A stretch of DNA of 64,000 nucleotides from Whitmania pigra (GCA_021613335.1 JAJTWR010000377.1:152501-216500), one strand, 5' to 3'; shown: positions 40,006-61,997, numbered from the stretch's first letter. The notes: a model not told the origin generated them from the letters alone. Numbers and translations: made by a program.

Positions 40006-42820
40006 ATGTCTTTGTCAGAATGCTCATCGGCACAAGAAGTAGAATTTGCATATCAAACTCGTCTCGTCGTTTATAAGTTCCTTGGCCTCGTTCCAACGCA
40101 AGGACTAGGCCATAACGAGAGCGGACCGACTGAAGAAAACAATGAGAATGGAAACCTAGGGAGAGATATTCCCCTGGAGCTGTCGTCGCTGCCTAAAGTT
40201 TCGTTAATTGACAAGCTAAAAGATTCCGAAGAGCATTTCGCAAAGAATAGATCCGTGTGCGACGAATTGAGACGAAAAGTTAAACGAATAAGCTCCGAAT
40301 CTCCTAAAAGTGAATCTCAACGATCTTCTCGTACTTCTAGCAACTCTTTTCCAAAGTTTTACACTGAAAACCTTCACAAGAGCCTACTTCAGGAAATAAA
40401 GCTAAAAAGCAAATTCAAAGCCAATGCTCTGGATAATTTTCAACAGCCCATGACAGTAATTCAGAAGCAGACAAAATTTAAAGTATTCATCGAACCTCAG
40501 ATTCTGGTATTTCAAGGATCTGATGCTATTTGTCCAGTTTCTGATGATGAATTTAGGCCCCCCACAAATTTTCCGCTGTCCTCACCCATGATGCAGAGAG
40601 CTGGTCGTTCTCCAGAATTGTTGGATTCATCTGATTCTGACAATGTTCCATTGAACGATAACTCTCAAACCTCCGTTGCTTCCAATTCGTCGAAATCGTT
40701 CGGAAGACAGGTGAGCGGCATGAGCACCAGCAGCAGGAAACTCCGGACTTACGTCGACGTCAGCGAAGTCGACGACGAAACCCTGAAGTCGGTCAGGACG
40801 TTGCCAAACTCTGCCATTTCTCTCAAAAGAGAGATCTCTGAAGTTGTAAACCAGCTTGAAAGTAATTGGATTTTTAGATTGACATGGATTTTTAGAACGT
40901 TTTATAAGATTTTTATTCATTAGAATTCATCGACATGCGATACTAATAAGGAAACTCGTTGAATTGTTTATTAAGTTTACAATTTCTCCGGGGGGTCGAC
41001 AGTAATTGACATTAACTCCTAGGCGACTACAACTCCCAGATCCAATCCTTTCGACAACGGTCCGAGGAGGCTTCGCCGGTCGGCATTTTGAGACCTTCCC
41101 CCGATCCCAGTGGATCTGCCTCCGGGACGGCTTCCCTCGATGAGTCTGCAGTGTGCCAAGTTGCAGATCGACTGAGGGTCCTGAGCGACAGATTGTACGG
41201 AGAATACATCGAACGGAGCGAAAGCATCATTGACGAACTCGTGGCTCACTATTATGCCGAGGAGGAATATTTTCAGGAGAGATTCCAAGAGTTCATGAGG
41301 TCGTTCTTGGAAGATGCTACCGTCGGATGGGGAAGGGTAGGTCTCGGTGGTTGACCTCTACTGTAGTTATTCCTCGATGACTTTTCATCTCAACTTTTAT
41401 TGTGCCAGTAATTAATGAAATGATTAAATGATAAATAAACAAATTGTTAAATTCGCTTTTTTCGTGACCGAGTTTATTTTGTCGAGGTGGGTCGCGAACG
41501 CGACACGTAACAACTGTTACTTTTGCCGTCACTCGCAGGCACGCCATCCTCTGAGCTAACCTGCTCGCCATCTCTGCTTTTCATCATGGCCGTCAGAATA
41601 TTTATGATTTCCATAATTGAATATTTAAACAAAAATTGTATATTTATTTTTGACCCGGTTTATTTTTTTTGAGGTGGCTCTACTCCTGTCGATAGGGCAG
41701 AGGTTGGTGTTGAGGCTCTTCGAAAGTGGGTCGAGCGGAGTGTCCGGTCTTGGAGAACTGATGGCTCGGACGCTCGAAGAGTTCATGGGGGACTTCATCC
41801 ACGAGAACGGAGGATGGGTTGGTCACTTACTTCTTTTTATGAATAATAATGATATTATTAATAATAATAATTATTTTTTTGATTTTTTTTTTTTGTGATT
41901 TTTTTTTGGCTATTTGAATATAGTTTTTTGAAAATAAACGAATTCAAACCTGATAATGATAAAAATAATAATGCTGGTGTGGTAGTGGCTTTGATGATGA
42001 TGATATTATTAATAATAATAATTCATTTGTCATGCACCATGTGCATAGGCTTATGTCTGGAGATATGTATTACCTCGTACTGCATATTATGTTAATATAT
42101 TATGTTATGTAATGATCACGTCTAATTTGATTCATAACCTAATCTCAAATTAGCAGTAATAGAATTTGATTGTTAATTTGTTATCAAACCCAACTGAAAT
42201 GCTTCCATTTTACATTCCAGTCAGGTGTCAACGAACTTGCTCTCATTGAACAACAACTCGATCTCGATTCCAGCGAAATTCTAAATTCCTATGTCGACGA
42301 TTCCCGAGACAGCAGGGACCTGGAAACGGTCAGGGAGGATGACCAGCCGGGCGGTCCAACTCTGGGATCGAAGCTGAAGCCTTTTTTCTATTCTGTCAGC
42401 GATGCGGTCGCCAAGAGCGGTTCTGCCGAGTCCCCTCCGGACACAGGCGTTCCAAACAACTCCCAAGACTTCGTTTCGACACCCACTGAAGAGCATCAGT
42501 CCCAGGAGACGGGCATAGAATCGACGGACGAAGGATTTCCAGAAAATTCAAACATCTTCAACGACGATGCGAAGACGGAGCCGAAGAAGAAGGAGGAAGA
42601 AAGCATTTCTCCAAGAAGAGGATCATTCCAGGAGGTTCCACGAGATGGGGAAAACTCGGAGGCGACTCGAGAAACTTCGGAAAATTCTTTTTTTTCCGCT
42701 TTTGCTTTTGTCTCGGAATACGTGGGTTTTACGAATGCCAAGAAGGTTTTGATGCTGTCCGTTTTTATCGGGGGTTCGGTGCTGTTTTGGAAATTCGCGC
42801 TCAGGAAAAGGGGAGGTTAA
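40006..42820 (+). CDS. Bcl-2-family protein, BCL2L13 (Bcl-rambo)-like
   Basis: Exons 40006-40861, 41023-41336, 41674-41817 and 42221-42820 join in phase to 637 residues. The N-terminus (FAYQTRLVVYKFLGL) matches the BH4-like start of BCL2L13. About 260 mostly disordered Ser-rich residues follow, then a BH3-like helix with LRVLSD (336-341), BH1 (VGWGRVALLLSIGQRL) and BH2 (FIHENGGW). An acidic Ser/Pro/Glu-rich segment leads to a C-terminal membrane anchor (VLMLSVFIGGSVLFW) and a basic tail (KFALRKRGG). This layout, including the long spacer before the tail anchor, is that of BCL2L13, a mitochondrial outer-membrane protein linked to apoptosis and mitophagy. The human protein is 485 residues; the excess here is mainly the first exon. 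The start at ATG 40006 is preferred over an upstream in-frame ATG (39940) because the extra 22 residues lie before the conserved N-terminus. Whether it promotes or blocks death cannot be read from sequence. Confidence 0.85.
41483..41569 (-). repeat. tRNA-derived (SINE-like) sequence in a BCL2L13-like intron
   Basis: On the minus strand, GGCGAGCAGGTTAGCTCAGA contains a perfect A-box-like D-arm (TTAGCTCAGAGG). About 50 nt further, GTCGCGTTCGCGACCC gives a T-arm/B-box-like hairpin. The outer ends do not pair as a proper acceptor stem, so a functional tRNA is unlikely; a tRNA-derived SINE or a decayed tRNA copy is more likely. It lies between two copies of the intron's 3' splice region. Confidence 0.5.
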
Positions 42821-43519
42821 ATCTTGCGATGTGAGATGTTGTGAGTTTTCTCTTTTTTTTGTATGACACACTCCTACTCTAAATATGCTCTTGTTGTTTC
42901 TGAATGTCAATGCTGTTTATTGGGAACGTTTTATCAAATTGACTTTATGAATGAGTATTTTTCCTGTTAAGATTATTTAAGATTTTCTGCGTTTTTCGTG
43001 ACTCGCGTCGAAGTGCGTGCAAAACTATGCCTTGAATGAAAGTTGCTTTCACTGTTTGTTCTTTGCACGTTATTTCGAACCATTGTTGTTTATTATTTTA
43101 TAATGCACTTTCTCAAAAGAATTTTTAATTTTTTTAATTTTTAATTTAATCTTTGTTAAGAATTCTTTGACAACTATACTGTGTGCGATTTCTTGTCTTA
43201 TTGAGATTTCTCACAACTTCACTTGAATGTCTGTATTATTACTGTGATTATTGGACTCGTTCTCTTTTAACTTTAAATTATTTTTTCCGATTACATTTTC
43301 GGCGGAACGTTACTCAAGTGTAAGGTTAATCGATTAGATTAAGGATTAATGTGATCTGCCCATTTTTAATTTCAGATTTTATATTCTTTCTTTAGACGTG
43401 CTGTTGATTTAAAGTTTTGTTGGAATATTTTTTGTTACCTTTGTTGTTACTGCTGTTACCCATTTGTTTGCTCATAACTGCTATCACATCTCAACTCGTT
43501 TTTGACCAATGTTTTGACG

Positions 43520-43525
43520 AATAAA
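43520..43525 (+). other. candidate poly(A) signal of the BCL2L13-like gene
   Basis: AATAAA lies about 700 bp after the stop codon. The facing Ly6 gene's stop is 380 bp further on, so the two convergent transcripts may end close together. Confidence 0.45.
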
Positions 43526-43802
43526 TTTTGAGGTTATGGGATATTTTGAGCCTTTTTTAAGGATTTAGAAATTCTGAGAACCTAAAAAAAATATAAAATC
43601 TCTGTCTCACTTTTAGCTGCCATTCTCTTTCTTAAGTGGTTTGTACCTTCATCTTTTTCTACCTAATACTAATTTGTGATTACTAATCTATATCTATTAC
43701 TAATCAGTTAAGCAATGTTTATGCGATGTGCTTTTAAGCGGAGAAACAACAATTTAAAAGGATTTTGATAATTACTTGTGATCAATTTTGACATTGTAAT
43801 TA

Positions 43803-43808
43803 TTTATT
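43803..43808 (-). other. candidate poly(A) signal of the Ly6-type gene
   Basis: AATAAA on the minus strand lies about 100 bp downstream of the Ly6-type stop codon, in a suitable AT-rich context. Confidence 0.5.
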
Positions 43809-43904
43809 GAAAAGAAAAAACAAACGAGAAATCAAAGCAACTGAATAAGGATATTGAAATCTCGACACTTAAGTTGGCTATGTACAATAAATTAATACCC
43901 GATC

Positions 43905-45180
43905 CTAAGTACGAAACCATGCAAGCAGAGCTATCGTCGTGATGACCAATAACGCGACGGGAGAAGAGAGTGACTTCGACGATGTGTTGCAACCGTCCCT
44001 GTCGTTGCAGTAGCAGAAAACCATGTCCATGTCGTACGGTTTGTTGGGGTCGTTGTTGCGACCCGGCCTGCAAAAGTTGTGCCTTTGAACCGTTGGCAGC
44101 TTCTCCCTGTGTCGTTCGCTATGACGCAGTGTCATGAGGCATTCTCTGGTGATGACGACATTCGCTGAAATGCAAATGAGATTCTCGTAACGTCGAGAGT
44201 GATGCTTGGGATGAATTTTAAGTTAATTGAGAAAAACAAAAGACTAATGATGAAATATATTGCCTTATTTTCTCACAGAGACTACTAGACTGTTTAATTT
44301 ATAATACATCATAATGGTGAAAAGATATGTAAATCAGCATCAATAGCTTATTAGAAAATCTTAATTTTCAGAAAAATAACATTAATTAAGATACTGATGC
44401 TTTATAAATAGTTATAAAATTTGTTTATTTCTTTCCAGAAGCAAATATAAAACAATTCTATTTATAAAGGAGTATATATGACAGAAACTAATGTCATAAT
44501 AACCTTTCTCAGTAATTATTAGTGTACTATCTTCAAAAGTATAGTCTATCTAATGTCTAATGTAGAAACTAATGTCATAATAACCTTTCTCAGTAATTAT
44601 TAGTGTACTATCTTCAAAAGTATAGGTCTATCTCTATCAAGGATTAAGTTGTGCTTAACCAATTTAACAAATACAAAGTAATCTTACTAACAATTTATAT
44701 TTTCAATTATCTTGACACAGAAGTTCTCCCCTCCGTACGGACCGGGGTCAGGGCAGCTCTGCCACCTCTGAGTCCTGATGCTCAGCTCCTTGCCACACCC
44801 GGGCTGGTTGCTCACACATCTGTAGCACTGGAGCGAACACCCTTGTAAGAAATAGCATTTGCTCAAATGAATGCAAACGCTGATGAATGATTGTTTTTAT
44901 GAATTAATGAATGAACGAATGAATGTTGTAATAAATGAATGATTTAATGAATGTTTCACTGAACGGACGAATGACAAATTAAATGTTAAATCTAAATTAA
45001 TGGCTATCCAGTGACGAAAAGCAGTTCTATCCACGTTCATGTCAACAGGTAAACGAGCGAAAGTCTTGTTTTAAAGCAAGCAAAAATTAATTTGAATTAA
45101 TGTAATTAATAATAGTTACCTGTTTGTATAAATAAAATTATCGTCAAGCATAAACCGATGAGCGCTCTTAACGTCAACAT
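43905..45180 (-). CDS. Ly6/uPAR (quiver/sleepless-type) GPI-anchored protein
   Basis: Three exons (45180-45120, 44841-44692, 44164-43905) join in phase to 156 residues. The first encodes a signal peptide (MLTLRALIGLCLTIILFIQT). The mature part has about ten cysteines in the three-finger pattern: LQCYRCVSNQPGC at the start, FCVKI, REC, NFCRPG and FCYCNDRDGCN at the end. The closing CN is the family hallmark. A hydrophobic tail (SSPVALLVITTIALLAWF) follows a small-residue region, as expected of a GPI-attachment signal. In insects, quiver/sleepless proteins modulate potassium channels and nicotinic receptors at the surface of excitable cells; for this protein that role is only inferred from family. 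The second exon's donor (AATT/GTTAGT) was chosen because it is the one that preserves phase. Confidence 0.85.
44484..44625. repeat. direct repeat of 61 bp, 81 bp apart
   Basis: GAAACTAATGTCATAATAAC and the following 41 bases recur with no visible change, starting at 44,484 and 44,565. The copies lie in an intron of the Ly6-type gene. The identity suggests a recent duplication. Confidence 0.85.
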
Positions 45181-46554
45181 AGCAGGCAGGTATTGTTTGG
45201 AACAAACTTTGTACCTGTGTGACAGGTATGGTCGACTTGTAATCAATTAAACAAATATTTATTTGATTAAAATTGTAATTAAAAATAAAATCAATAAATA
45301 GATACGTATATCTAGGAAAATGTCTTGTTTTTAGACTGTCTCAATAATTTGGTAGAATGTTGTAAAGCGATATAAAATAATGGCTAGCAATTGAGCCGAA
45401 CAGGCGCTTTATACCGATAAACGAAAAATTTTTTCCTGTCGTTCTTACGATAAACGGAATGCAATTAAATTTGTTCATCCATAACTTTAAATAAATAAAT
45501 AAATAAGTAATATTTCGAGCTAAACCGTGCAAACGTACCAATCGAGTTTTGCCTCTTCCGAGCATAAAGACACTTTCAAACAACCGAGTTCTGCTGGCGA
45601 TTTTCAAAACTAATCGAGTGTGTCTAACTTCAAGAAACGACAGCCTAATGCTGTAAGATACCATGTAATTAATTCTTAATTCTTGATTATATGATTCTTA
45701 AAGTAGGTGACGCTTGAATTTTATTTCACTTGAAAACAAAAGTTAGGAGTTTTTAGACGATGGAACGAACATCTTGCAAACAATCGGTCTTCACACGACA
45801 AAACGAAACACTCGCAAAAAAAAAAAAAAAAATCTGGACCCCGGTTCATTTCAACTCGCTCTCTGAATAAACTGATGCCCCATGCTGAACATGAACTACT
45901 GCATTTACACTTTCAAGGAAGACAAAAAAAAAAAAAAAAAAATAATAATAATAATAAAAGAATTACAAATAATAAACAATCTCAAAATACCTTGTATCCA
46001 TTAAATAACAAATTAGAAAAAGGCCGACATAATCATCCAAGCGAGAACGAAATTCCACAAGATTCCATGCTAACAAAACAGAACGCTCAAGAGTTCGGAC
46101 ATGCAAACAAATGATTGGCAAGGTCAACCCTTTTCGACAATCACGGAACAAAATCACAAAATTACAACCGCAAAGGATGATATCGAAATTCATGATCAGA
46201 CATCCGTGCGGCCCGTTCGTCCCAATCGAGGGAAAAAACGCTTTAATCGTAATGCCGATCCTAAACGTAAACTTAAGCGTCAAAATTCATTCAGAATGGT
46301 TCCGCTCGAACGAATCGATGAATTTGGTCTGAGATTTGAATCCTTTACTGAATCATCGGAGTGCAGTAAACAAGGTCCAACAAGAAAATAATAAAGCATG
46401 ACTAAAGATTTTTAATGAATCAATAAAAGGTCAACAGAGATGACCACAATATATATATCTTTCAGGTGTTACTGGTGGTGTTTATACGGCATCAGTCCGG
46501 TCTTATCAAAATGGTGTTTTGACGAAGGAAATCCGAAAATGGTTCGACCCTTCG
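45181..46554. other. intergenic region between the Ly6-type and Scm genes
   Basis: AT-rich sequence with poly(A) runs. A plus-strand frame of 96 basic residues (46,101-46,391) is open, but no family is recognised and its codon pattern is not decisive. No other feature is seen. Confidence 0.45.
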
Positions 46555-51525
<4,971 letters not shown>

Positions 51526-53736
51526 GTTTTTTGTTAAATTCATAGATCTTTCAAAATGTTTCGACGATGGAGCAATCTTTTGAAAGCAACTCCAAATATT
51601 GAAAAATTATTTCGCTCGGCAAACTAAATCCAGAAAATGGATGTTACGATTCTGTTAGTTCATTTAAGGCATAACATGTTTCGTTTTTCAAAAGCGATGA
51701 AAAAAATCTATCACTAGAGCACAATTCCGATGTTAACTTAATAGGTGTTACGGTAAACGTTTTATCGAAATATTGATGTAAAATCCAATTTCATTTAGCG
51801 GCAATAGCAGGAAGTACAATATGTTTTGTTTTTGTTGGATATTGTCAACAACATTCAAATTTATAACTAAATACACTTTCCCACGAGAGTTCGAGATACA
51901 TTGAGAATACCAACAACTTCAAATGTAGATATGTTTTAATTGCATTCAAAAGTAATTAACAAATACTTGTAATGATTATTTAATAATAATATTTAAATTT
52001 TGGACAAATTATTTACTAATATTATATTAGTTTCTGATAAATTTAAAATCAAATTAAGTTTTTTTTAATCATTTTTATATTTATTAAATAATTTATTTTT
52101 TTGTTTGGATTGAAACAATTTATTTTCAAAGGAAATGTTGAATGTTTAAAAATTATAAACTTTTAAATTTGGATTTATAAGTAAATTACTAAAAATTTGT
52201 TTTAAACTAATTATTTTTAGGTCTTTAACTTTTGTAATTGTCGTAACTTTGATTCTTTGGGGGCTTGTTTAACTTATCCGCTTAACATAAAAAAAATTAT
52301 CCGTTAAATCGGAATATGATAATACTCTCTGAATCCCCTTTAGTGTTATCAGCAATTATTTAAAAATTGCTTTCAAAAGATTATGGGTTGATGAAAATTT
52401 GGTCTGCTTCGCGTCACAGATTCTGAGCCTCTCTTAAAGTCGCCCTTTTTGGATATTTGTTTGGCTTTTTGCTAATTTATATCATCCTTATTTCATTACT
52501 TTTTCATTTCACTTTTATGATTAAAATGATTAAAGACTTTTTGAATTTAACGTCGTTTCTTTGATCAGTTATAACGGATGTTTTTTGGTTAATGAATTTA
52601 TTTAATAACCATCAATATTTAGAGTCCATAACATGTTGACTTCAGATAAGCAGATATTTTTGAGGTTTCCTGGCACACTTATTTTCCTTTTTCTTCGGCT
52701 TTTTGCATTTATTCACCTTTTTCTTTGGTTTTTTGCATTTATTCACCTTCTTCTTAGGTTTTACGCATTTTGGTTTTTTAGGTTTGCATTGACTTCTCTG
52801 TCTTGAGACTCTTGTTTCGTCAGATCCGTTTTCGTTCTCGCAAGCGCCAATCATTCTCTGAGATATTCCACTTTGAGAAGCGAACTTATCGAAGCTTCTT
52901 AGATCAAACAACGGATGACGTCAGAAATGGGATTTTCGACTGTTTGTCGTTTTTTTGCAGAACATTAAGTGAATTATTAATTACCGACCTTAATGTTAAT
53001 TCTTTCGACAAATTTAGAGATTATTTTAATGTTATTTGTTACTAATTTATTACGCCGTTGTGACTTTGAACAATATTAATTTGAAGTTGTTGAGCTAAGG
53101 TTTCGGCGCTTGGGGCGAAGCTGTTAAATTCGTGCCCTGCCCCATCTAAGCCACTGATCTGAAGTCTTTTTACTCCTGAGATCAGCGCACAAAAATTAAA
53201 TTTTAAATTTATAAGTGTCACATTTAGTTCACACATTCTTAACTTTTAGCGACATAGTACTAAATTTCTTGTAACATCTACGAATATTTTATTATTTTAA
53301 TAGTATTCGATGTAGGATCTGATAGCACTTTTTTTTCAAATCAAGACTGTATTATTATATAGCTAAGGAATTTGGATCAATAAAGTTTCCACCAAATTGA
53401 AAAATTATATTTTAAATGTTTTTCTAATATTTTCAAAGTATTGATTCCAAATATTTTCAATCTAAGAGATAAAGAACTTTTTCTGAATAGCCCACAATTT
53501 TAGATAGTTTAAAAAATTTATTTATTAAGAAACAAAAACAACTTCAATTAGTGAAAATTTAGTAACATTTTAAACTGTTGTCCGGTCTAAAATTATTTAT
53601 GCTCGCATCTTACACATTCATAGAAAGAGCTAAGCAACTATCATGGCGGTGATCAACTTCATTGTGGTTTTTCATGGTTTACTGTAAGAGTTTAATAATT
53701 GGGATATTATTGAGCGAATACAGTCGTTAGTCAAAA
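51526..53736. other. shared upstream region of the divergent Scm and ARHGAP39 genes
   Basis: About 2.2 kb of AT-rich DNA with little microsatellite. A minus-strand open frame at 52,642-52,911 with three 10-residue Lys/Cys repeats, and another at 53,042-53,236, are the only notable frames. No family is recognised for either. A TGACGTCA palindrome lies at about 52,914. Confidence 0.5.
52642..52911 (-). CDS. possible small Lys/Cys-repeat protein (hypothetical)
   Basis: The frame reads to a stop at 52,642 and contains three near-perfect 10-residue repeats of the type CKKPKKKVNK, preceded by QCKPKKPKCVKPKKK. The first in-frame ATG on this strand (at about residue 20 of the frame) would give a protein of about 70 residues. 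Upstream of it the frame has no ATG, so it is either a short gene or a 3' exon. The 30-bp DNA repeat behind it could also be a plain minisatellite. No function can be assigned. Confidence 0.25.
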   Translation of the reverse strand: MFDLRSFDKFASQSGISQRMIGACENENGSDETRVSRQRSQCKPKKPKCVKPKKKVNKCKKPKKKVNKCKKPKKKENKCARKPQKYLLI

Positions 53737-58074
<4,338 letters not shown>

Positions 58075-58504
58075 GTACGTTATTTTGACTTGTTGTTCAT
58101 TCATTCATTCATTCATTCATTCATTCTTCAATTGTCCTCACTATAATTATATAATTATGTGATTAATTATTAATCATAAATTATAATTTAACTATTTGTA
58201 ATGAACTGAGTCCTTGATCCTATGTGCCTCGTCGTGGCAAAAACCATGGTAAAGCTGCTCGCGTTCCACAGATTGACGACGACGATGACGTCGGTGGTAA
58301 TGGTCATGATGACGATGTTGATGATGATGATGACGATGACGATGATGATGATGACAGACTGACAAATACATGCAGACGGCATTACATGATGCTGGTATGG
58401 CGCAACAAATTGCAGACATCCTGGTTCTATTTTAATGCGCTCGATTGCTCGTTTTTATTGCTGTTGTTCTTGGCGGCTATTAATATTAATTATTAATATT
58501 ATTA

Positions 58505-58869
58505 TTATTATAATAATAGTAATATTATTGTTGTTGTTATTATTATTATTATTATTATTATTGTTATTATTAATTTTGTTATTATTATAGACTCATTCTT
58601 AGAGGGTGCTTCTCCCATTAGTGGTTTTATCTTTACAATGGAGATTGAGTGATTCATTAACAAATCAAATAATGATTACAATTCACTAGTATTTACAAAT
58701 AGAAACTTCAACAGCTGATTGCTCGCTTGATCGATTGATTGATTGATGATGAATCCCCTCATAAATAATACTTTATGTTGCTGGACATTATAGCTAAGTA
58801 ATCTTTTTATTATTATTATTATTTTTATTTTTATTTTTATTAATATTATTATTATTTTTATTATTTTTG

Positions 58870-58928
<59 letters not shown>

Positions 58929-58930
58929 TT
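58505..58930. repeat. two (ATT)n arrays
   Basis: ATT arrays with GTT and TTTTA interruptions lie at about 58,505-58,585 and 58,808-58,930. Confidence 0.85.
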
Positions 58931-60344
58931 TACGATAGGATAGTGACACGTCTAAGACTCCATTTTTTATTGCTTCTGACTGGAGTCTGAAAATGGTTGA
59001 TAACCCTTGACTAATAATTCTGCTTGATTGATGTCGTCACATGCATTCATTTCCTCACGCACGTAAATGTGTGTGTGTGTGCGTGTGCGTGCTTGTATGC
59101 ATCAATTCACAGATGCATTCACAGCAAGGCATTAAGTTCTTAATTTGGATGGACATGTCTTACTAATTTTGGATGCAGATATTAAAAATAAAATTTAGTA
59201 TAACTTAATATCTTAGAAAATCATTGATTTTCTTCCTTCTCACCTATCGGCAGCAGTGATGATGGTGATGATGGTGATGATGATCTTAGTGACACAATTT
59301 CGCCTGTCGTGATTGGTTGGTTGCTTGTTGTAAAAAGTGATTAGGTCGGTGATTATGCGGTTTGTGTGACTTTGTGCGTGCGTGTCTGAATGTCAGAGTT
59401 TGCAGGTTGACATGTTTGGAGTTTTATTTAATTTTGGATTAAAAAAAGTAAATTATCTGACTTAATGATCATTTGACCTTTTGCTTGTTCATGACATGAC
59501 GTGACTAAGTTTACCTGACATTAAGGAGTTTGATTGGACAGGTGTGGTGGAGTTTGACAGGCCGTTGTCACATGCTGTCATATTGGGAGGCTGTTGCTAA
59601 TGTAATGCTAATAATAAATAATGATTACTTATTTATATATTTATTTAAATGGAGAAAAGAACATAGTAACGATTATCATCATCATCATCATCATAGTAAC
59701 GATTATTATCATCATCATCGTCGTCGTCGTTGCTGTTGTTGTTATTAACGGCAATTGATGAATATCGGTTATCAATCAAGTAAATTAGAGTGATGAGCAG
59801 ATAATCATTACTAGAATCTTTAGCAAGTGTGTGTTGTGTGGCGATGGTAATGATTATCTCAGCTGTGATGATAATGATAATGATGATAATGCTGCTGCTG
59901 ATGATGATAGTGTAGCTGGAGTCGTCCTTGGATGTCAAACAAAGATTGATTGAATAAACGATGGAGAACAATGAAAGAAAGAAGCAGTAATTCTCCGTTA
60001 TTATTTTTTTAAATAATAATAATAATAATAATAAGACTAATAATATCGTTATTGTTGGTTCGAGTTATTTATCACCGGTTACACTTGGAATTAGCTGATA
60101 AGACTGTTGTAGTTGATGTTGATGATGCTGATGCTGGTGATTACACTGATGAGAGTAGTTGTGATAGTGACAGGTGATTCTGATGCCCGCTCTACGATAA
60201 ACACCTGTCAAGATTTGCAACTTCTCGTACGGAGCTGCAGAGATTGTTAAGCTGTCGGTTGTCGAATCCAGCTGTGAGCAAATCGTAATTAGACCTTTCT
60301 TCAATTGTCTCACTACGTCGATTACTTTCTAGGATTCACAATCG

Positions 60345-60688
<344 letters not shown>

Positions 60689-60826
60689 ACCGTGTGGCAC
60701 AGTTTCGTGGCCACGAGAGATAAGTGTCCGTGTAATACTTCCCCAATGATTTTCCACGATCATTTCTTTCCTCAAAGAAATAATCCATGTCCGGTCGCGT
60801 GGGGAACGGCAAGTGCTTTTTCTCAA

Positions 60827-60915
60827 TCTATCCACCCACCCATTCGTCCATCCATCCATCCACATATCCACTCATCCATCCATCCACCCACTCATCCATC
60901 CATCCATCCACTCAT
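60827..60915. repeat. (ATCC)n tetranucleotide repeat
   Basis: ATCC units with ACCC and ACTC variants. The same repeat recurs at about 61,360-61,415 and 62,680-62,892. Confidence 0.85.
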
Positions 60916-61046
60916 CTTAATAACATATGCGTGGTCAGAACCCAATAACTTTCACAGGAAGTGTTGGCGAATTGAATGCTTTTTCTAGCTATGACCGGGT
61001 GAATGAAATGGGTGGATGGATGGAATGATGAATGAACGAATGAATG

Positions 61047-61250
61047 AATGAATGGTGAATGAACTAGTGAGTGAATGAATGGTGAATGAACTAGTGAGTG
61101 AATGAATGGTGAATGAACTAGTGAGTGAATGAATGGTGAATGAACTAGTGAGTGAATGAATGGTGAATGAACTAGTGAGTGAATGAATGGTGAATGAACT
61201 AGTGAGTGAATGAATGGTGAATGAACTAGAGAGTGAATGAATGGTGAATG
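61047..61250. repeat. 27-bp minisatellite, about 7 copies
   Basis: The unit begins TGAATGAACTAGTGAGTGAA and is 27 bp long, so frames stay open. The minus strand reads SFTIHSLTS nine-residue repeats. It grew out of GAATGAAT-type sequence that flanks it. No coding role is evident. Confidence 0.92.
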
Positions 61251-61609
61251 AACGATGTTGGTAATTCATCTGCTCTTGAGACTCCACCGTCCAAAGCAAT
61301 GCAGGTCACGAGTATTTTTCTCATCTTTTATCTCTTCCTTTCACTCTCCAATTTGCCATCCATCCATCATCCATCTATCTATCCTTCCATCCACCCATCC
61401 ATCCATCCATACATTGTTATTTCCTCCATCTCTGAGATTCCTATCCATCCATTCGTACTTCACTTTTATTTCAAGCATCTCTTCCGCCCGTCCATCCATC
61501 CATCTTTCCTTACTTGGCTTTCCTGTGATGCATGGGAGGATGTATGTAGGCCATTTGTGGTGGCGTCAATCTTAACCTTTGACTCATCTTTTCCAGCCGT
61601 CCTCCCCAT

Positions 61610-61730
61610 CATCATCATCATCATCATCGTCATCATCATCGTCATCTTCATCACCATCTTCATCATCGTCGTCGTCATCATCATCATCACCATCTTCATC
61701 ATCGTCATCATCACCATCACCATCGTTCAT
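61610..61730. repeat. imperfect (ATC)n array
   Basis: ATC units with GTC, TTC and ACC variants. Confidence 0.85.
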
Positions 61731-61997
61731 TCATCGTGATAGTTTTTAGCGCTCAATTTGCTCTTCGTAAATTGGAAAGAGTAATTGGAAGATTATTTTC
61801 CTGCTGCTGCTGCCTGATGCTGATCGGCAAATCATCCGTGAAATTAGTTCGACCACCTGCTTCATCGATCAGTTTGATCAATTCAGTGATTCTTAAAGAT
61901 TCCAATCAATCGGGAAGTTGTACGACCAACCACGCTTGCCTGCTAAGTGTGTGAGTCACGTCTGTTTCGACGTGTTTCGGTTTGTAATGTTTGTTTG

